Shown one piece after another: positions 34,701-42,067 of a DNA stretch of 63,553 bases. The notes under the pieces were generated by a model. The model searched no databases and had not been told where the DNA came from. It saw nothing but the letters and a program-made list of their open reading frames with translations. The position numbers and the translations under genes are program-made. Within the stretch, counting starts at the first letter, position 1; each line of letters begins with the position of its first letter. This DNA is from an uncultured Bdellovibrionales bacterium (GTDB lineage Bacteria; Bdellovibrionota; FAC87; UBA2466): assembly GCA_937903155.1 (NCBI GenBank), contig CALCZU010000011.1, positions 1 through 63,553 of the forward strand, given 5' to 3'.

Positions 34701-35386
34701 AACTTTCAGTCGAATGGGCACCGATGCCACAGATGGAAAAGAAGGCTTTACTCGAAGAGCATTTAAAAACCGTCCGAGAAAAAATCTCGCGCTATGGCGA
34801 AGTCAATCTCACGGCGATCCAAGAGTTCGACGAAATTCAAAAACGTTTTGATTTCTTAATGGAACAAAAAACGGATCTCGAAAAATCGATCGGGATTTTG
34901 GAAGAAGCGATTCAGAAAATCGAAGAAACGACCAAAGTGCGTTTTGAAGAAACTTTCAACGTCGTCAATTCGAAGTTTACCGAAATTTTCCCCATCCTTT
35001 TCAGTGGTGGAAAGAGCGAACTCGCTCTCGTGCCGGGCGAAAACGGACAAGATGCGGGTGTCGACATTCTCGTACAACCTCCAGGCAAGAGCTTAAAGAG
35101 CATCACCTTGCTTTCTGGCGGTGAAAAAGCGCTTACAGCGGTCAGCTTAATTCTTGCGATCTTTGCAAGAAAACCAAGCCCCTTCTGTTTACTGGATGAA
35201 GTGGACGCCCCGCTCGATGACGCCAACGTATCGCGATTTAATACCGTCATTAAAAAGATGGCCGAAAAAACGCAATTCATCGTCATCACGCATAACAAGA
35301 AGACAATGGAAATTGCAGAAGCCCTCTACGGCGTCACCATGGAACGCCCAGGGATCTCAAAAATGACCAGCGTCCGAATGCAGTAA
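31778..35386 (+). CDS. smc: chromosome partition protein SMC
   Basis: 1,202 residues. The N-terminal head has GVVGPNGCGKSNIVDAIQWV (Walker A at residues 31-39) and YRDGTSEYLINKVACRLKDI; two long coiled coils flank a hinge near residues 500-680 (YSPTAREMLLKLGEQ ... HLELLLGSDMNTLIVNT); and the C-terminal head has LLSGGEKALTAVSLILA and FCLLDEVDAPLDDANVSRFN. The ATPase closes DNA loops and condenses chromosomes with ScpA and ScpB. ATG 31778 follows AGGGGAAG. The coiled coil is rich in Glu, Arg and Lys heptads. Confidence 0.97.
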   Translation: MRLRRLELQGFKSFLDRTILTFQPGITGVVGPNGCGKSNIVDAIQWVMGEQSAKHLRGESMSDVIFNGSDTKQASSMAEVSLILEREGVSLSPMFSAFDKSDEISITRRVYRDGTSEYLINKVACRLKDIHELFMDTGVGKRAYSIIEQGQIDRMINVKPEERRYLFEEVAGITKYKAKRKEAEKKLEATRQNMLRLQDIINELEKQIRSLKVQATRAKKYKELKSELEVVDLYLLGRNLFIHKKAIDDCTFAKNQLVTERSESDAAVGQVDAEATELEITRIEQEKAYTELSDSERKLSLLLQRLEGEMSLLEERKKHLEEGYENSKREASELSHLVTSLSEEVEREAEEKDTVMGLKSSLETEVNDLDFKMRESVEAKSRADHRRRELENKKNHYAHKNVALEHQKVSVEERERNLIEEREKIEDRSKESAVQIEELQTKLVEAEALIQSFVEKAKNAESEVALVSTECEDISSSLSALEDQIYSTRESFHSQKSRLDSLKELQENMEGYSPTAREMLLKLGEQSVSAIPFAEILQPEASLEDHLELLLGSDMNTLIVNTTEEAQNLARTVTKEDLERVKIIVKSEIATQPGTAQSLPSDAIPLLSKIRVAPELINIAEWRLKDTYLVPTTERLFELRKEFPNLTFITNESKTIGHGDRSLTSGKLPTKMGVFARKREIEELLEATVRIEGELARLSAEREEKLANLKAQEDRHEALKDTLSSIHIETVGHRKEKEQVVFELGRAQREHADLQHKWQMMDGQINETKARLESIILEHQEILQNAAEVEEELTLKLAEITTLSASVDEMMALVNEKKIERSRVEERLVSLEYKVKRLRNEIEQHESNLEDLRRDEESARVEIDGMAAKRQEVELNQATSLVDRDATLVKLSDTKAAFNDTCGRLNELREKRTELHRRREEVLGQIQELEIKITHEQSSFDQLCSISNERYLKEPTPFDESIEIEIEKLPIFVEQLSVEWAPMPQMEKKALLEEHLKTVREKISRYGEVNLTAIQEFDEIQKRFDFLMEQKTDLEKSIGILEEAIQKIEETTKVRFEETFNVVNSKFTEIFPILFSGGKSELALVPGENGQDAGVDILVQPPGKSLKSITLLSGGEKALTAVSLILAIFARKPSPFCLLDEVDAPLDDANVSRFNTVIKKMAEKTQFIVITHNKKTMEIAEALYGVTMERPGISKMTSVRMQ

Positions 35387-35396
35387 TCGAGTCCAC

Positions 35397-35498
35397 CCGT
35401 CATTGCGAGGAGCGAAGCGACGAAGCAATCTCGTTGCATCAGGACGCGCTCTTTTGCAGCGAGATTGCTTCGTCGCTTCGCTCCTCGCAACGACGGGT
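35397..35498. repeat. inverted pair of dispersed repeats forming one long hairpin
   Basis: Direct copy 35397-35433 and inverted copy 35460-35498, separated by 26 nt, are complementary along their cores (GAGCGAAGCGACGAAGC with GCTTCGTCGCTTCGCTC). It lies between the converging smc and carboxypeptidase genes, where it could terminate both. The left flank TCGAGTCCACCCGTC recurs at 38651-38664. Confidence 0.9.
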
Positions 35499-35511
35499 TC
35501 TTTCCACCGAC

Positions 35512-36453
35512 TTAGTTGAAAATACTGGTCGATGAGAAGAGTAGAAAGTTTTTAATCAGCTCGCCTTGGCCTACGAAATCGACGATATCGTGCCACCATT
35601 CGAGGTGTTTATCGAAAAGTTTGTGCTCTTTATTGTAACGGCCTTCGTACGTGAAAGAGAGCGCCCCTTGAGACTCATGGTAGTAATCTTTCGTCGTTCC
35701 GGTGGCGTAGTAACCTAAAATATCGCCCGTCGTTCCGTATTCGATATCGAGGTGCGAGTCTGCCATCTTTCCGAGGCGTTTGTATTTCACAAGCTGTTCA
35801 TTCGAGATGGGTTCGGCCGTGTAAGACCAAGGGTAGAGGATAGCACCTGCGCAGCAGTGGTAATCGACGGTCACTTGATATCGTAAAGCCAGACGCGATT
35901 TTAACTCGTTTAACTTTGAAGCAAGCGACCGTGTTTCGACTTCGCGAAATCCTTTAAAATTTGCCGCGTTCACGTCCCAGTCACGGTTTAAATCCACTCC
36001 GTGTGCATTTTCGCGTGAACGAGATTCGTATCCGTCCGGATTTAAGATTGGAATAAAAACAAACATCCCACCTTCATCGAGGTACGTTTTCACCGATCCC
36101 GCTTTCCCCGCACTTTTTAAAAGCGCCTCAGGGATGCGATCCTCAATATTCAAGTATTCATTTCCGTGAGTCGATCCGGACATCACGATCGCGGGACGAT
36201 TCTTGAATTGAGAAAAACGTTTCTTTCCGACGACAAGCATCTTTAAAGGTCGTCCTTTCACGCTTTTTCCGTACTGTTCGACGGTACTGATGTCGGCGTG
36301 TTCGCTCTGCCATCGGTTCATTTCAGAAAGAATTTTCGAGTAGGGAGGTCCCTGAATCCCCGAATCACTATCGGTGACATTGCCGGCAAAGCTTGTCCCA
36401 GAAACGATGGATAGAGAGAGACAGAGAATCGCCAGAGAAGAGTAGCATTTCAT
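35512..36453 (-). CDS. secreted M14-family zinc carboxypeptidase
   Basis: 313 residues from ATG 36453, which follows AAGGAG and begins a clean signal peptide (YSSLAILCLSLSIVSGTSFA); longer upstream codons are unsupported. Zinc ligands: HGNE in SGSTHGNEYLNIED and a distal His in TVDYHCCAG. Substrate residues: NPDGYESRSRENAHGVDLNR and the catalytic Glu in SFTYEGRY. It should remove C-terminal amino acids from peptides in the periplasm or outside the cell, perhaps from prey or wall peptides. Confidence 0.92.
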   Translation of the reverse strand: MKCYSSLAILCLSLSIVSGTSFAGNVTDSDSGIQGPPYSKILSEMNRWQSEHADISTVEQYGKSVKGRPLKMLVVGKKRFSQFKNRPAIVMSGSTHGNEYLNIEDRIPEALLKSAGKAGSVKTYLDEGGMFVFIPILNPDGYESRSRENAHGVDLNRDWDVNAANFKGFREVETRSLASKLNELKSRLALRYQVTVDYHCCAGAILYPWSYTAEPISNEQLVKYKRLGKMADSHLDIEYGTTGDILGYYATGTTKDYYHESQGALSFTYEGRYNKEHKLFDKHLEWWHDIVDFVGQGELIKNFLLFSSTSIFN

Positions 36454-36613
36454 GCGGCTCCTTAAGGAATGAGGAAAATCAATTGAGAGGTAATTTTGAG
36501 ATCCGGCCGAAGCTACTGCTGACTGCCGGTACATTTATTGTAAGTTATTTTCGGATTTTCATAGGGACAAAAGATGAGTTCCCTATACTCTTGTTAATAG
36601 GATAACGCTTTGT

Positions 36614-37297
36614 TTAATGCGGTTTAGAAACAATAAGTTCGTAACAGGGTTGTCCGCTTTTTAAAAAAGTTCTCTCAAACTTGGTGCGTCCGCCTTCGAA
36701 TTTATCCAAATCATTGTAGGCATTGGGAGTAATTTCGCCGAATGCCAGGACTTTTAATCCGTACGATTTTTCGCAAACATACGCAGCTTCATCAATGTAA
36801 AATTTTTGATCCGAGGCCCAGATCAGTTGGCCCCCCGGTTTTAAAATTCTGACGAGGTGACTCATGGCCGCACTTAAATGCCAACGATTATGCCGCTGAG
36901 AACTTTTCTCCCAGGGGCAAGGATACAGAATGTAAAGTCGCTCGAGACGGTTCGAAGGAATGCCCGTTAAAAGCATGGGAATGGCATTTCCACGAACGCC
37001 TAAGAAGTTTTTAAGGCCTAAGGATTTATTTTTTTTAACGAGCGCTTTTCCCCGCATCCGATCCCGTTCAATCGCGACGTGAAATTTATCCGGATAGAAT
37101 TGCGCCATCTGAGAAAAAAACGTCCCACTCCCGGCACCGACTTCTAAGTAAATCTCTTGGGAGGTCTCAAAAACGTCTTTCGCCAAAGGTGGATAGTTTT
37201 TTTCATCCCAGTACGCTTGGATTCGGGCATGCGAATTATTTTTAAGATCCCAATCAATTCGGGCATTACTCTGATTTTGAAGGGGGGTTTGCATCAT
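36614..37297 (-). CDS. trmB: TrmB-like tRNA (guanine-46-N7)-methyltransferase, variant motif
   Basis: 227 residues from ATG 37297, 1 nt after the tdk stop; starts at 37333 or 37351 inside tdk are possible. The SAM site is IYLEVGAGSGTFFSQMA and the C-terminal GGRTKFERTFLKSGQP is family-typical. The active-site segment reads YPCPWEKSSQRHNRW where most TrmB have PDPW plus basic residues, so a Cys replaces the conserved Asp. It may be a divergent TrmB or a paralogue with altered activity. Confidence 0.8.
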   Translation of the reverse strand: MMQTPLQNQSNARIDWDLKNNSHARIQAYWDEKNYPPLAKDVFETSQEIYLEVGAGSGTFFSQMAQFYPDKFHVAIERDRMRGKALVKKNKSLGLKNFLGVRGNAIPMLLTGIPSNRLERLYILYPCPWEKSSQRHNRWHLSAAMSHLVRILKPGGQLIWASDQKFYIDEAAYVCEKSYGLKVLAFGEITPNAYNDLDKFEGGRTKFERTFLKSGQPCYELIVSKPH

Positions 37298-37298
37298 T

Positions 37299-37874
37299 TT
37301 AAGGTTCGTAACACCGACGGCAGCGAGCTTCATAAGCTTCTTCTGCTCCAACGAGAATCTGTCCTGGATCCATTTCTGCCGTTTTTAACTCGCGTCTTTG
37401 GGTTCTGGAGGCCGGTCCTCCGCAGTGGGTACAAATCGCCTGCATCTTGGTCACACTCTCAGCAGTGGCCATTAACGTCGGCATGGGACCGAACGGAACG
37501 CCTCGATAATCCATATCAAGACCCGCCACAATCACTCGAATTCCGCGGTTTGCCATCCGATGGCAGATTTCGACGATAGAAGGCGGAAAAAACTGCGCTT
37601 CATCAACGGCCACAATTCGGGTGTTGTCTTCAAGAGCTAATAAAATTTCTTCAGGATTACTCACCCGAATGGCTTCGACCTTTTGAGAGGAGTGGCTCTG
37701 AACATGTTCTTTCGAAAATCGCACATCGATTTGAGGTTTAAAAATCTGTACTTTTTGCTTTGCGATCTGCGCGCGCTTGACCCTTCGTATCAATTCTTCA
37801 GTTTTTCCTGAGAACATACTTCCGCAGATAACTTCAATCCAACCGTAAGCCCAGAGTGTAGGTGTTTGCATCAT
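37299..37874 (-). CDS. tdk: thymidine kinase, type II
   Basis: 191 residues from ATG 37874, after a G-rich site; an ATG at 37898 would add 8 residues. It has WIEVICGSMFSGKTEELIRR (ATP P-loop), VAVDEAQFF and the lasso/zinc domain with CTHC and CRRC. It phosphorylates thymidine for salvage in the cytoplasm. The gene is immediately followed by trmB on the same strand. Its first codons, ATGATGCAAACACC, resemble the trmB start ATGATGCAAACCCC. Confidence 0.95.
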   Translation of the reverse strand: MMQTPTLWAYGWIEVICGSMFSGKTEELIRRVKRAQIAKQKVQIFKPQIDVRFSKEHVQSHSSQKVEAIRVSNPEEILLALEDNTRIVAVDEAQFFPPSIVEICHRMANRGIRVIVAGLDMDYRGVPFGPMPTLMATAESVTKMQAICTHCGGPASRTQRRELKTAEMDPGQILVGAEEAYEARCRRCYEP

Positions 37875-38031
37875 GTCGTTTCTTCCCCCCCATTTCATTC
37901 GATAAAAGAGAATGTTCTAAAGCTTTCAACGACAGTCAAGTATCCTTAAGTTTCCCTATAACTCAAAGGGCTTACCTCTCAATGATATTCACTTGCGTGG
38001 CAATAACACTTCTGGTCTACTACGAGAATTG

Positions 38032-38646
38032 ATGGAAAATTTACTGCAACCTAATTTAAGTCTGACCCGTGCTGCGCGATTCGGCCGTTTATGGTTTCAA
38101 AAGCGCAGTCTTTCGCCGATTCCTTTATTCTTTTTACTTCTCGTGATGCCTGCGACGATCACCTGGACGACGACAGGTTATGCGGTGATTGTCGCTCTTC
38201 TCATTGGGGCAGAACTCATTCGAGTCTGGGCCGTGGGATACGCAGGAAGCAGTACCCGCACGCGCGGCGACCGAGTGAAAGATTTTGTCCATGCAGGTCC
38301 CTATCGTCATGTGAGAAATCCTCTCTATATTGCAAATATTTTACTCTATTCGGGAGTGGGTCTTCTATTTGGCAATCCTCTGATGGCGGCCATTATTTTT
38401 GTTTATTCAATCGTTCAATACGCGTTTATCGTCGCTTACGAAGAAGAGATTCTCGTCGGCACTTTCGGAGTGCAATACGACGAATTCCATAGACGCGTCC
38501 CTCGTTGGATTCCGTCTCTCGCACCCAAGATTCAATCCACAGGTCATGTCTTTAATTTAAAACAAGCCCTGAAGAGCGAAAAAAGCACTTTCTATTCGAT
38601 TCTCCTCATGACGAGTTTATTCCTCGTCAAAAAATTCTTTTTCTAG
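38032..38646 (+). CDS. isoprenylcysteine carboxyl methyltransferase-like membrane protein
   Basis: 204 residues from ATG 38032. Several membrane helices and the family motif YRHVRNPLYIANILLYSGVG, followed by EEILVGTFGVQYDEFHRRVPRW, characteristic of ICMT/PEMT-type bacterial enzymes. These methylate lipids or prenylated groups using SAM; the substrate is not clear from sequence. It reads away from tdk and ends beside a repeat pair. Confidence 0.85.
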   Translation: MENLLQPNLSLTRAARFGRLWFQKRSLSPIPLFFLLLVMPATITWTTTGYAVIVALLIGAELIRVWAVGYAGSSTRTRGDRVKDFVHAGPYRHVRNPLYIANILLYSGVGLLFGNPLMAAIIFVYSIVQYAFIVAYEEEILVGTFGVQYDEFHRRVPRWIPSLAPKIQSTGHVFNLKQALKSEKSTFYSILLMTSLFLVKKFFF

Positions 38647-38658
38647 AAAATCGAGTCC

Positions 38659-38765
38659 ACCCGTCGTTGCGAGGAGCGGAGCGACGAAGCAATCTCGCTG
38701 CATAAAGAAGAACGTCTTTGTTATCCGCGAGATTGCTTCGTCGCTCCGCTCCTCGCAACGACGGC
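38659..38765. repeat. inverted pair of dispersed repeats forming a hairpin
   Basis: Direct copy 38659-38696 (core GAGCGGAGCGACGAAG) and inverted copy 38727-38765 (core CTTCGTCGCTCCGCTC). Both arms carry G-C where the 35397 pair carries A-T, a matched change on both strands. The 14-nt flank before it matches that of the 35397 copy. Confidence 0.9.
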
Positions 38766-38773
38766 CTCTGTCT

Positions 38774-39301
38774 TTACAAAAGAAAACTTAAATTACCGCC
38801 CACACTTAGGAGAAGCTTCGAGGGGAAATACGTTCGCATTCCGATTCCCATCGTGAACCCTTTGGACATCGGAAAATTAATCACGAAACCTAAGACAGGT
38901 CCCCCTTGATCGTGGTTTTGCTGACGGAAAAGGTATTTTAAATAGTGAGCGCCGGCATAACCATAGCCCGCGATGAAGGGCAGAACGACGTTGTAACGAA
39001 AGCCTGCCTCAAAAAGATAGAGCGTATCCGAACGGTCCGTTCCGTAGAGAAATCCAAGTTCGACCGCATGAGTTCCGAGGGGAATACTTCCTCTGGGCCC
39101 CAGACTCACAATCGGTTGTTCAAAATCGGGAAGAAGATTGGGAATGAAAACTTGCATCGACAGTCCCAACTCGTAGCGATTCTCCTCCAACATTTGAAGG
39201 CCGAACTCTTGAACCGCAAGGGAAGGGAGAGTGTAGAAGAGGATAAATAAAAAGAGGCCAAATTTCTTTGGCCTCTCATTTATAAAGCGTGAAGTAAGCA
39301 A
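38774..39301 (-). CDS. predicted outer-membrane beta-barrel protein
   Basis: 175 residues from TTG 39301, the only in-frame start left before the signal peptide; no Shine-Dalgarno. The signal segment FGLFLFILFYTLPSLA is followed by alternating aromatic and hydrophobic strands (YELGLSMQVFIP, HAVELGFLYGTD, TLYLFEAGFRYNVVLP) typical of small barrels, ending in Phe-Leu-Leu. The signal-peptide codons overlap the intrinsic terminator of the gene upstream (39253-39276). Function unknown. Confidence 0.6.
   Translation of the reverse strand: MLTSRFINERPKKFGLFLFILFYTLPSLAVQEFGLQMLEENRYELGLSMQVFIPNLLPDFEQPIVSLGPRGSIPLGTHAVELGFLYGTDRSDTLYLFEAGFRYNVVLPFIAGYGYAGAHYLKYLFRQQNHDQGGPVLGFVINFPMSKGFTMGIGMRTYFPSKLLLSVGGNLSFLL
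39249..39276 (-). terminator. intrinsic terminator of the SWIB gene, inside the next gene's signal peptide
   Basis: On the minus strand AGAGGCCAAA, loop GAAA, TTTGGCCTCT, then TTTTT: a 10-bp perfect stem with a U tract. It lies 35 bp after the SWIB gene stop and within codons 9-18 of the downstream gene, so read-through would be needed to translate that gene from the same RNA. Confidence 0.8.
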
Positions 39302-39310
39302 TTTCGATGA

Positions 39311-39619
39311 TTAAGCCGAAAGGTGCTTGCTAACAAGTTTTGTCATTTCGAACATCGAAACAACTTTTTTGCCTTTGAACACTTTAGTCAAAAGAGCATC
39401 TGCTTTGATGTTTCTTCTGTTTTTAGCATCCTGAAGCTTGTGTTTTTTGATGTATAACCAAAGTTTCTTCACGACTTCCGTGCGAGGAATTGCTTTGGAA
39501 CCTACTACGGCTGCTAAATCTGCACTCGGTGTGAGTGGTTTCATGAAAGCCGCATTTGGCTTTCTTTTAGTCTTGGTTTTTGCCTTTGTAGTAGTTTTCT
39601 TTGTGGTTTTTTTAGCCAT
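39311..39619 (-). CDS. SWIB-domain protein with lysine-rich histone H1-like N-terminus
   Basis: 102 residues. The first 25 (KKTTKKTTTKAKTKTKRK) are a basic low-complexity tail like the AlaLysPro repeats of histone H1. The rest is a SWIB/MDM2 fold: AFMKPLTPSADLAAVVGSKA, IPRTEVVKKLWLYIKKHKL, NIKADALLTKVFKGKKVVS and MFEMTKLVSKHL. Bacterial SWIB proteins, well known in chlamydiae and present in deltaproteobacteria-like groups, are thought to bind DNA or chromosomes. Terminated by the hairpin at 39249-39276. Confidence 0.92.
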   Translation of the reverse strand: MAKKTTKKTTTKAKTKTKRKPNAAFMKPLTPSADLAAVVGSKAIPRTEVVKKLWLYIKKHKLQDAKNRRNIKADALLTKVFKGKKVVSMFEMTKLVSKHLSA

Positions 39620-39792
39620 TGTGATTTAACCCCCATTATGGTGTTTTGTTGTTCGGAAGTAATAGTAAGGCCTTTTCTCCTCTGAACAAAGCACTTTTTT
39701 CAAAAAATCACTCTTAAATCATCTTTATTTGAATGTTTTTGAGAGAAGAGGGTTTGGAATTTACGAATCCGTCATTATAGGTACAATGAACC

Positions 39793-40542
39793 ATGATTTT
39801 TTGGACGAAACTCTTCTTTGTCATTCTCTGGACGATATTCGTCTCGATAGTAGGAACTTTCAGAGCGCTTTTTCATTGGGGAAATAAGAAAAACTTCAGT
39901 CCCGCTGTCCATCTGCTCGCTGACGGGGTCTTAAAAATTACCGGGATCAAATTTCAATGTGAGGGAATGGAGCACCTGGGAGTGCACGAACCGACGGTTT
40001 ACCTCGGAAATCATCAAAGTTTCTTCGACGTCATCGCCTTTGGTTACATTGTTCCGCCGAATACCGTGCCCATTGGAAAAAAGGAAATCGGCAGCATGCC
40101 CTTTGTAGGATGGTTTTTCAGAGGGAACGGAGCTATTTTAATCGATCGTAAGAATCGAAAAAGCGCTTTTTCAGAGCTAGATAAGGCCGTCGAGGTGATG
40201 AAGAATGAAAAGATCTCGATTGGGGTGCTTCCCGAAGGCACGCGCAACTTATTTGCGGGAGGGCTTCTCCCTTTCAAAAAAGGCGCTTTTCATATGGCAA
40301 TTCGGGCACAGGCGCCGATCGTTCCGATTGTTGTATCTCAATTTAAGCACCTGATTAGCTGGGAAACGAAGACTTTTAAGTCGGGAACGATCCTTTTAAA
40401 AGTGCTTCCTCCGATTTCGACTGTCGGTCTCACTCTGAATGAAGTCGATTCTCTGATGGAAAACGTGAGAAATCAGATGGTCTCGACCTTTCAGGAACTC
40501 AATCGCCGAGCGGGAATTGACTGGGAAGAGAAGTCCCCTTGA
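39793..40542 (+). CDS. plsC: 1-acyl-sn-glycerol-3-phosphate acyltransferase (PlsC family)
   Basis: 249 residues with an N-terminal membrane helix and the family motifs: GNHQSFFDVIAFG (HX4D, H74 to D79), GAILIDRKN and VLPEGTRNLFAGG. It transfers acyl groups to make phosphatidic acid in phospholipid synthesis. Its stop overlaps the TTG start of the next gene, so the two are coupled. Confidence 0.94.
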   Translation: MIFWTKLFFVILWTIFVSIVGTFRALFHWGNKKNFSPAVHLLADGVLKITGIKFQCEGMEHLGVHEPTVYLGNHQSFFDVIAFGYIVPPNTVPIGKKEIGSMPFVGWFFRGNGAILIDRKNRKSAFSELDKAVEVMKNEKISIGVLPEGTRNLFAGGLLPFKKGAFHMAIRAQAPIVPIVVSQFKHLISWETKTFKSGTILLKVLPPISTVGLTLNEVDSLMENVRNQMVSTFQELNRRAGIDWEEKSP

Positions 40543-41300
40543 GTCTAAAAACCCCTCGTTGGCATTTGGATGTCTACTCTAAAGACACGCTGCCACTGAC
40601 GATCGCGTCGCCGAAATTTAACCGAATTGCCTATCAAGAAGCTCGATTTGTCTCTGAAAAACTAAAACTGAAGAAGGGCGACACAATTTTAGATGTGCCT
40701 TGCGGGACGGGCCGACACGCCCGTTTCTTTGCAACGTCGGGACTGAAGGTCACGGCCATCGATATCAATCCCACATGCTTGAGTTGGGCACGAGAGTATA
40801 CCAACGGCCTCCCCATTCAGTATTTGAGAGGCAATATGGGGGATTTGAAGCGTTTCCGAGGGAAATTCGATGCGCTCGCCAATCTTTTCACAAGTTTCGG
40901 GTATTTTGAGACGGAAGAAGAGAATGCGGCGGTTATGAAAGAGTTTTACTCCGCTCTCAAACCAGGCGGTCGAATCGCTCTTTGTTTGATTAATAAAGAT
41001 TGGCTCCTAAAAGTTTTTAAGCCCGTGGTGGAGACGCGACTCGGAAAAGAGACGATCGTCGAAGCCCGTGAATATGATGCGAAGACAAGTACGGTTAGCG
41101 CTCATTGGTTTCATTTAAGTGCCAATCGTCGAAAGGCGAGGGTGTATTACAATCGACTCAGAATTTATGGTAAGAGTGACCTCGTGAGTCTGATGAAACA
41201 AGTAGGATTTAAAAAAATCGAAGTTTTTGGAAACTACCAAAACGAACGTTTTTCGCGTTTTCAATCGACTCATCCGATTTACGTAGGATGGAAAGAATGA
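40539..41300 (+). CDS. class I SAM-dependent methyltransferase
   Basis: 253 residues from TTG 40539 overlapping the plsC stop (TTGA). The SAM site DTILDVPCGTGRHARFFA, the acidic VTAIDINPTCLSWA and FDALANLFTSFGYF are clear. The substrate is unknown. Coupled to plsC and to the following HD gene, so it likely shares expression with lipid synthesis. Confidence 0.9.
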   Translation: MSLKTPRWHLDVYSKDTLPLTIASPKFNRIAYQEARFVSEKLKLKKGDTILDVPCGTGRHARFFATSGLKVTAIDINPTCLSWAREYTNGLPIQYLRGNMGDLKRFRGKFDALANLFTSFGYFETEEENAAVMKEFYSALKPGGRIALCLINKDWLLKVFKPVVETRLGKETIVEAREYDAKTSTVSAHWFHLSANRRKARVYYNRLRIYGKSDLVSLMKQVGFKKIEVFGNYQNERFSRFQSTHPIYVGWKE

Positions 41301-41866
41301 CGTTATTTTCAAGAGCCGTTGAATTTGCCGAGGGAATCCACTCTCGTGAGAAGAAGAATGGAAAACCTTACCTCTATCACCCGATGGCCGTCGCTTCGCT
41401 TATTTTAAAGTATGGCGGCGACTCCAATCAAATGGTGGCGGGACTTCTCCACGACACGATTTTTCGCGAAGGGGTGACCAAAAAAAAGATTTCTGAAAAT
41501 TTCGGAGAAAAAATCGCCGATCTCACTTTCACCTTTTTAGATCCGCCATTGCCCAACAACGCTGATTGGCGAATGACGAAGCAAGCGTATCTGGATAAAG
41601 TGAAAGCCTTAAGCGAGGAAAAACTTTTACTCGTGGCCTGTGAAGAGCTCCACGAGGTCGATGAGCTTCTGCACTCCCTACAATATGATGGCGTGACTAC
41701 CTGGGATCAATACCCTGTGCACGGGATGGAAGTCGCATGGTATTTCAAACAACTTTTGCTCATCTTTTATGATCAGCTCAAATCGAAGCCCGCTCTAGTC
41801 GCCGAATTCGCCGGCCGGGTAAGGCGTCTCTCGGATATCGTCTTTGAAGCAAAAACCTTTACGTAA
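41297..41866 (+). CDS. HD-domain protein, (p)ppGpp hydrolase-like
   Basis: 189 residues; ATG 41297 overlaps the previous stop (ATGA) and follows GGAAAG. The N-terminal HD fold matches the RelA/SpoT hydrolase family: NGKPYLYHPMAVASLILKYG and VAGLLHDTIF, giving the Hx...HD metal ligands. It lacks the synthetase domain. Such small alarmone hydrolases remove (p)ppGpp. The activity is inferred from the motif. Confidence 0.8.
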   Translation: MTLFSRAVEFAEGIHSREKKNGKPYLYHPMAVASLILKYGGDSNQMVAGLLHDTIFREGVTKKKISENFGEKIADLTFTFLDPPLPNNADWRMTKQAYLDKVKALSEEKLLLVACEELHEVDELLHSLQYDGVTTWDQYPVHGMEVAWYFKQLLLIFYDQLKSKPALVAEFAGRVRRLSDIVFEAKTFT

Positions 41867-41919
41867 AAGACTTGGAAACCCAAAAATTCTATGCTAATTC
41901 ACGTAATTCCTATTTATGA

Positions 41920-41992
41920 GGGGGCGTAGCTCAATTGGGAGAGCACTAGCTTTGCAAGCTAGGGGTTGCAGGTTCGATGCCTGTCGCCTCCA
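41920..41992 (+). tRNA. tRNA-Ala, anticodon TGC
   Basis: A 73-nt cloverleaf: acceptor GGGGGCG pairing with CGCCTCC, D-arm GCTC...GAGC, anticodon stem CTAGC with loop TTTGCAA (UGC, alanine), T-arm GCAGG-TTCGATG-CCTGT and discriminator A. Encoded CCA is absent. Not next to rRNA, so it is a solitary copy. Confidence 0.97.
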
Positions 41993-41993
41993 C

Positions 41994-42046
41994 ATTCAAT
42001 TCGCCTGCGGCGAATTGAATCCTTAATATTAATCTTAAGATTAATA
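41994..42046. repeat. two palindromes after tRNA-Ala
   Basis: First a 12-bp stem with 3-nt loop (ATTCAATTCGCC...GGCGAATTGAAT, 41994-42020), then a perfect 20-bp palindrome TATTAATCTTAAGATTAATA (42027-42046). No U tract follows either, so they look less like ordinary terminators than processing or protein-binding sites. They separate the tRNA from the converging protease gene. Confidence 0.75.
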
Positions 42047-42067
42047 CTTAATCTAAGGGACCTGTCG

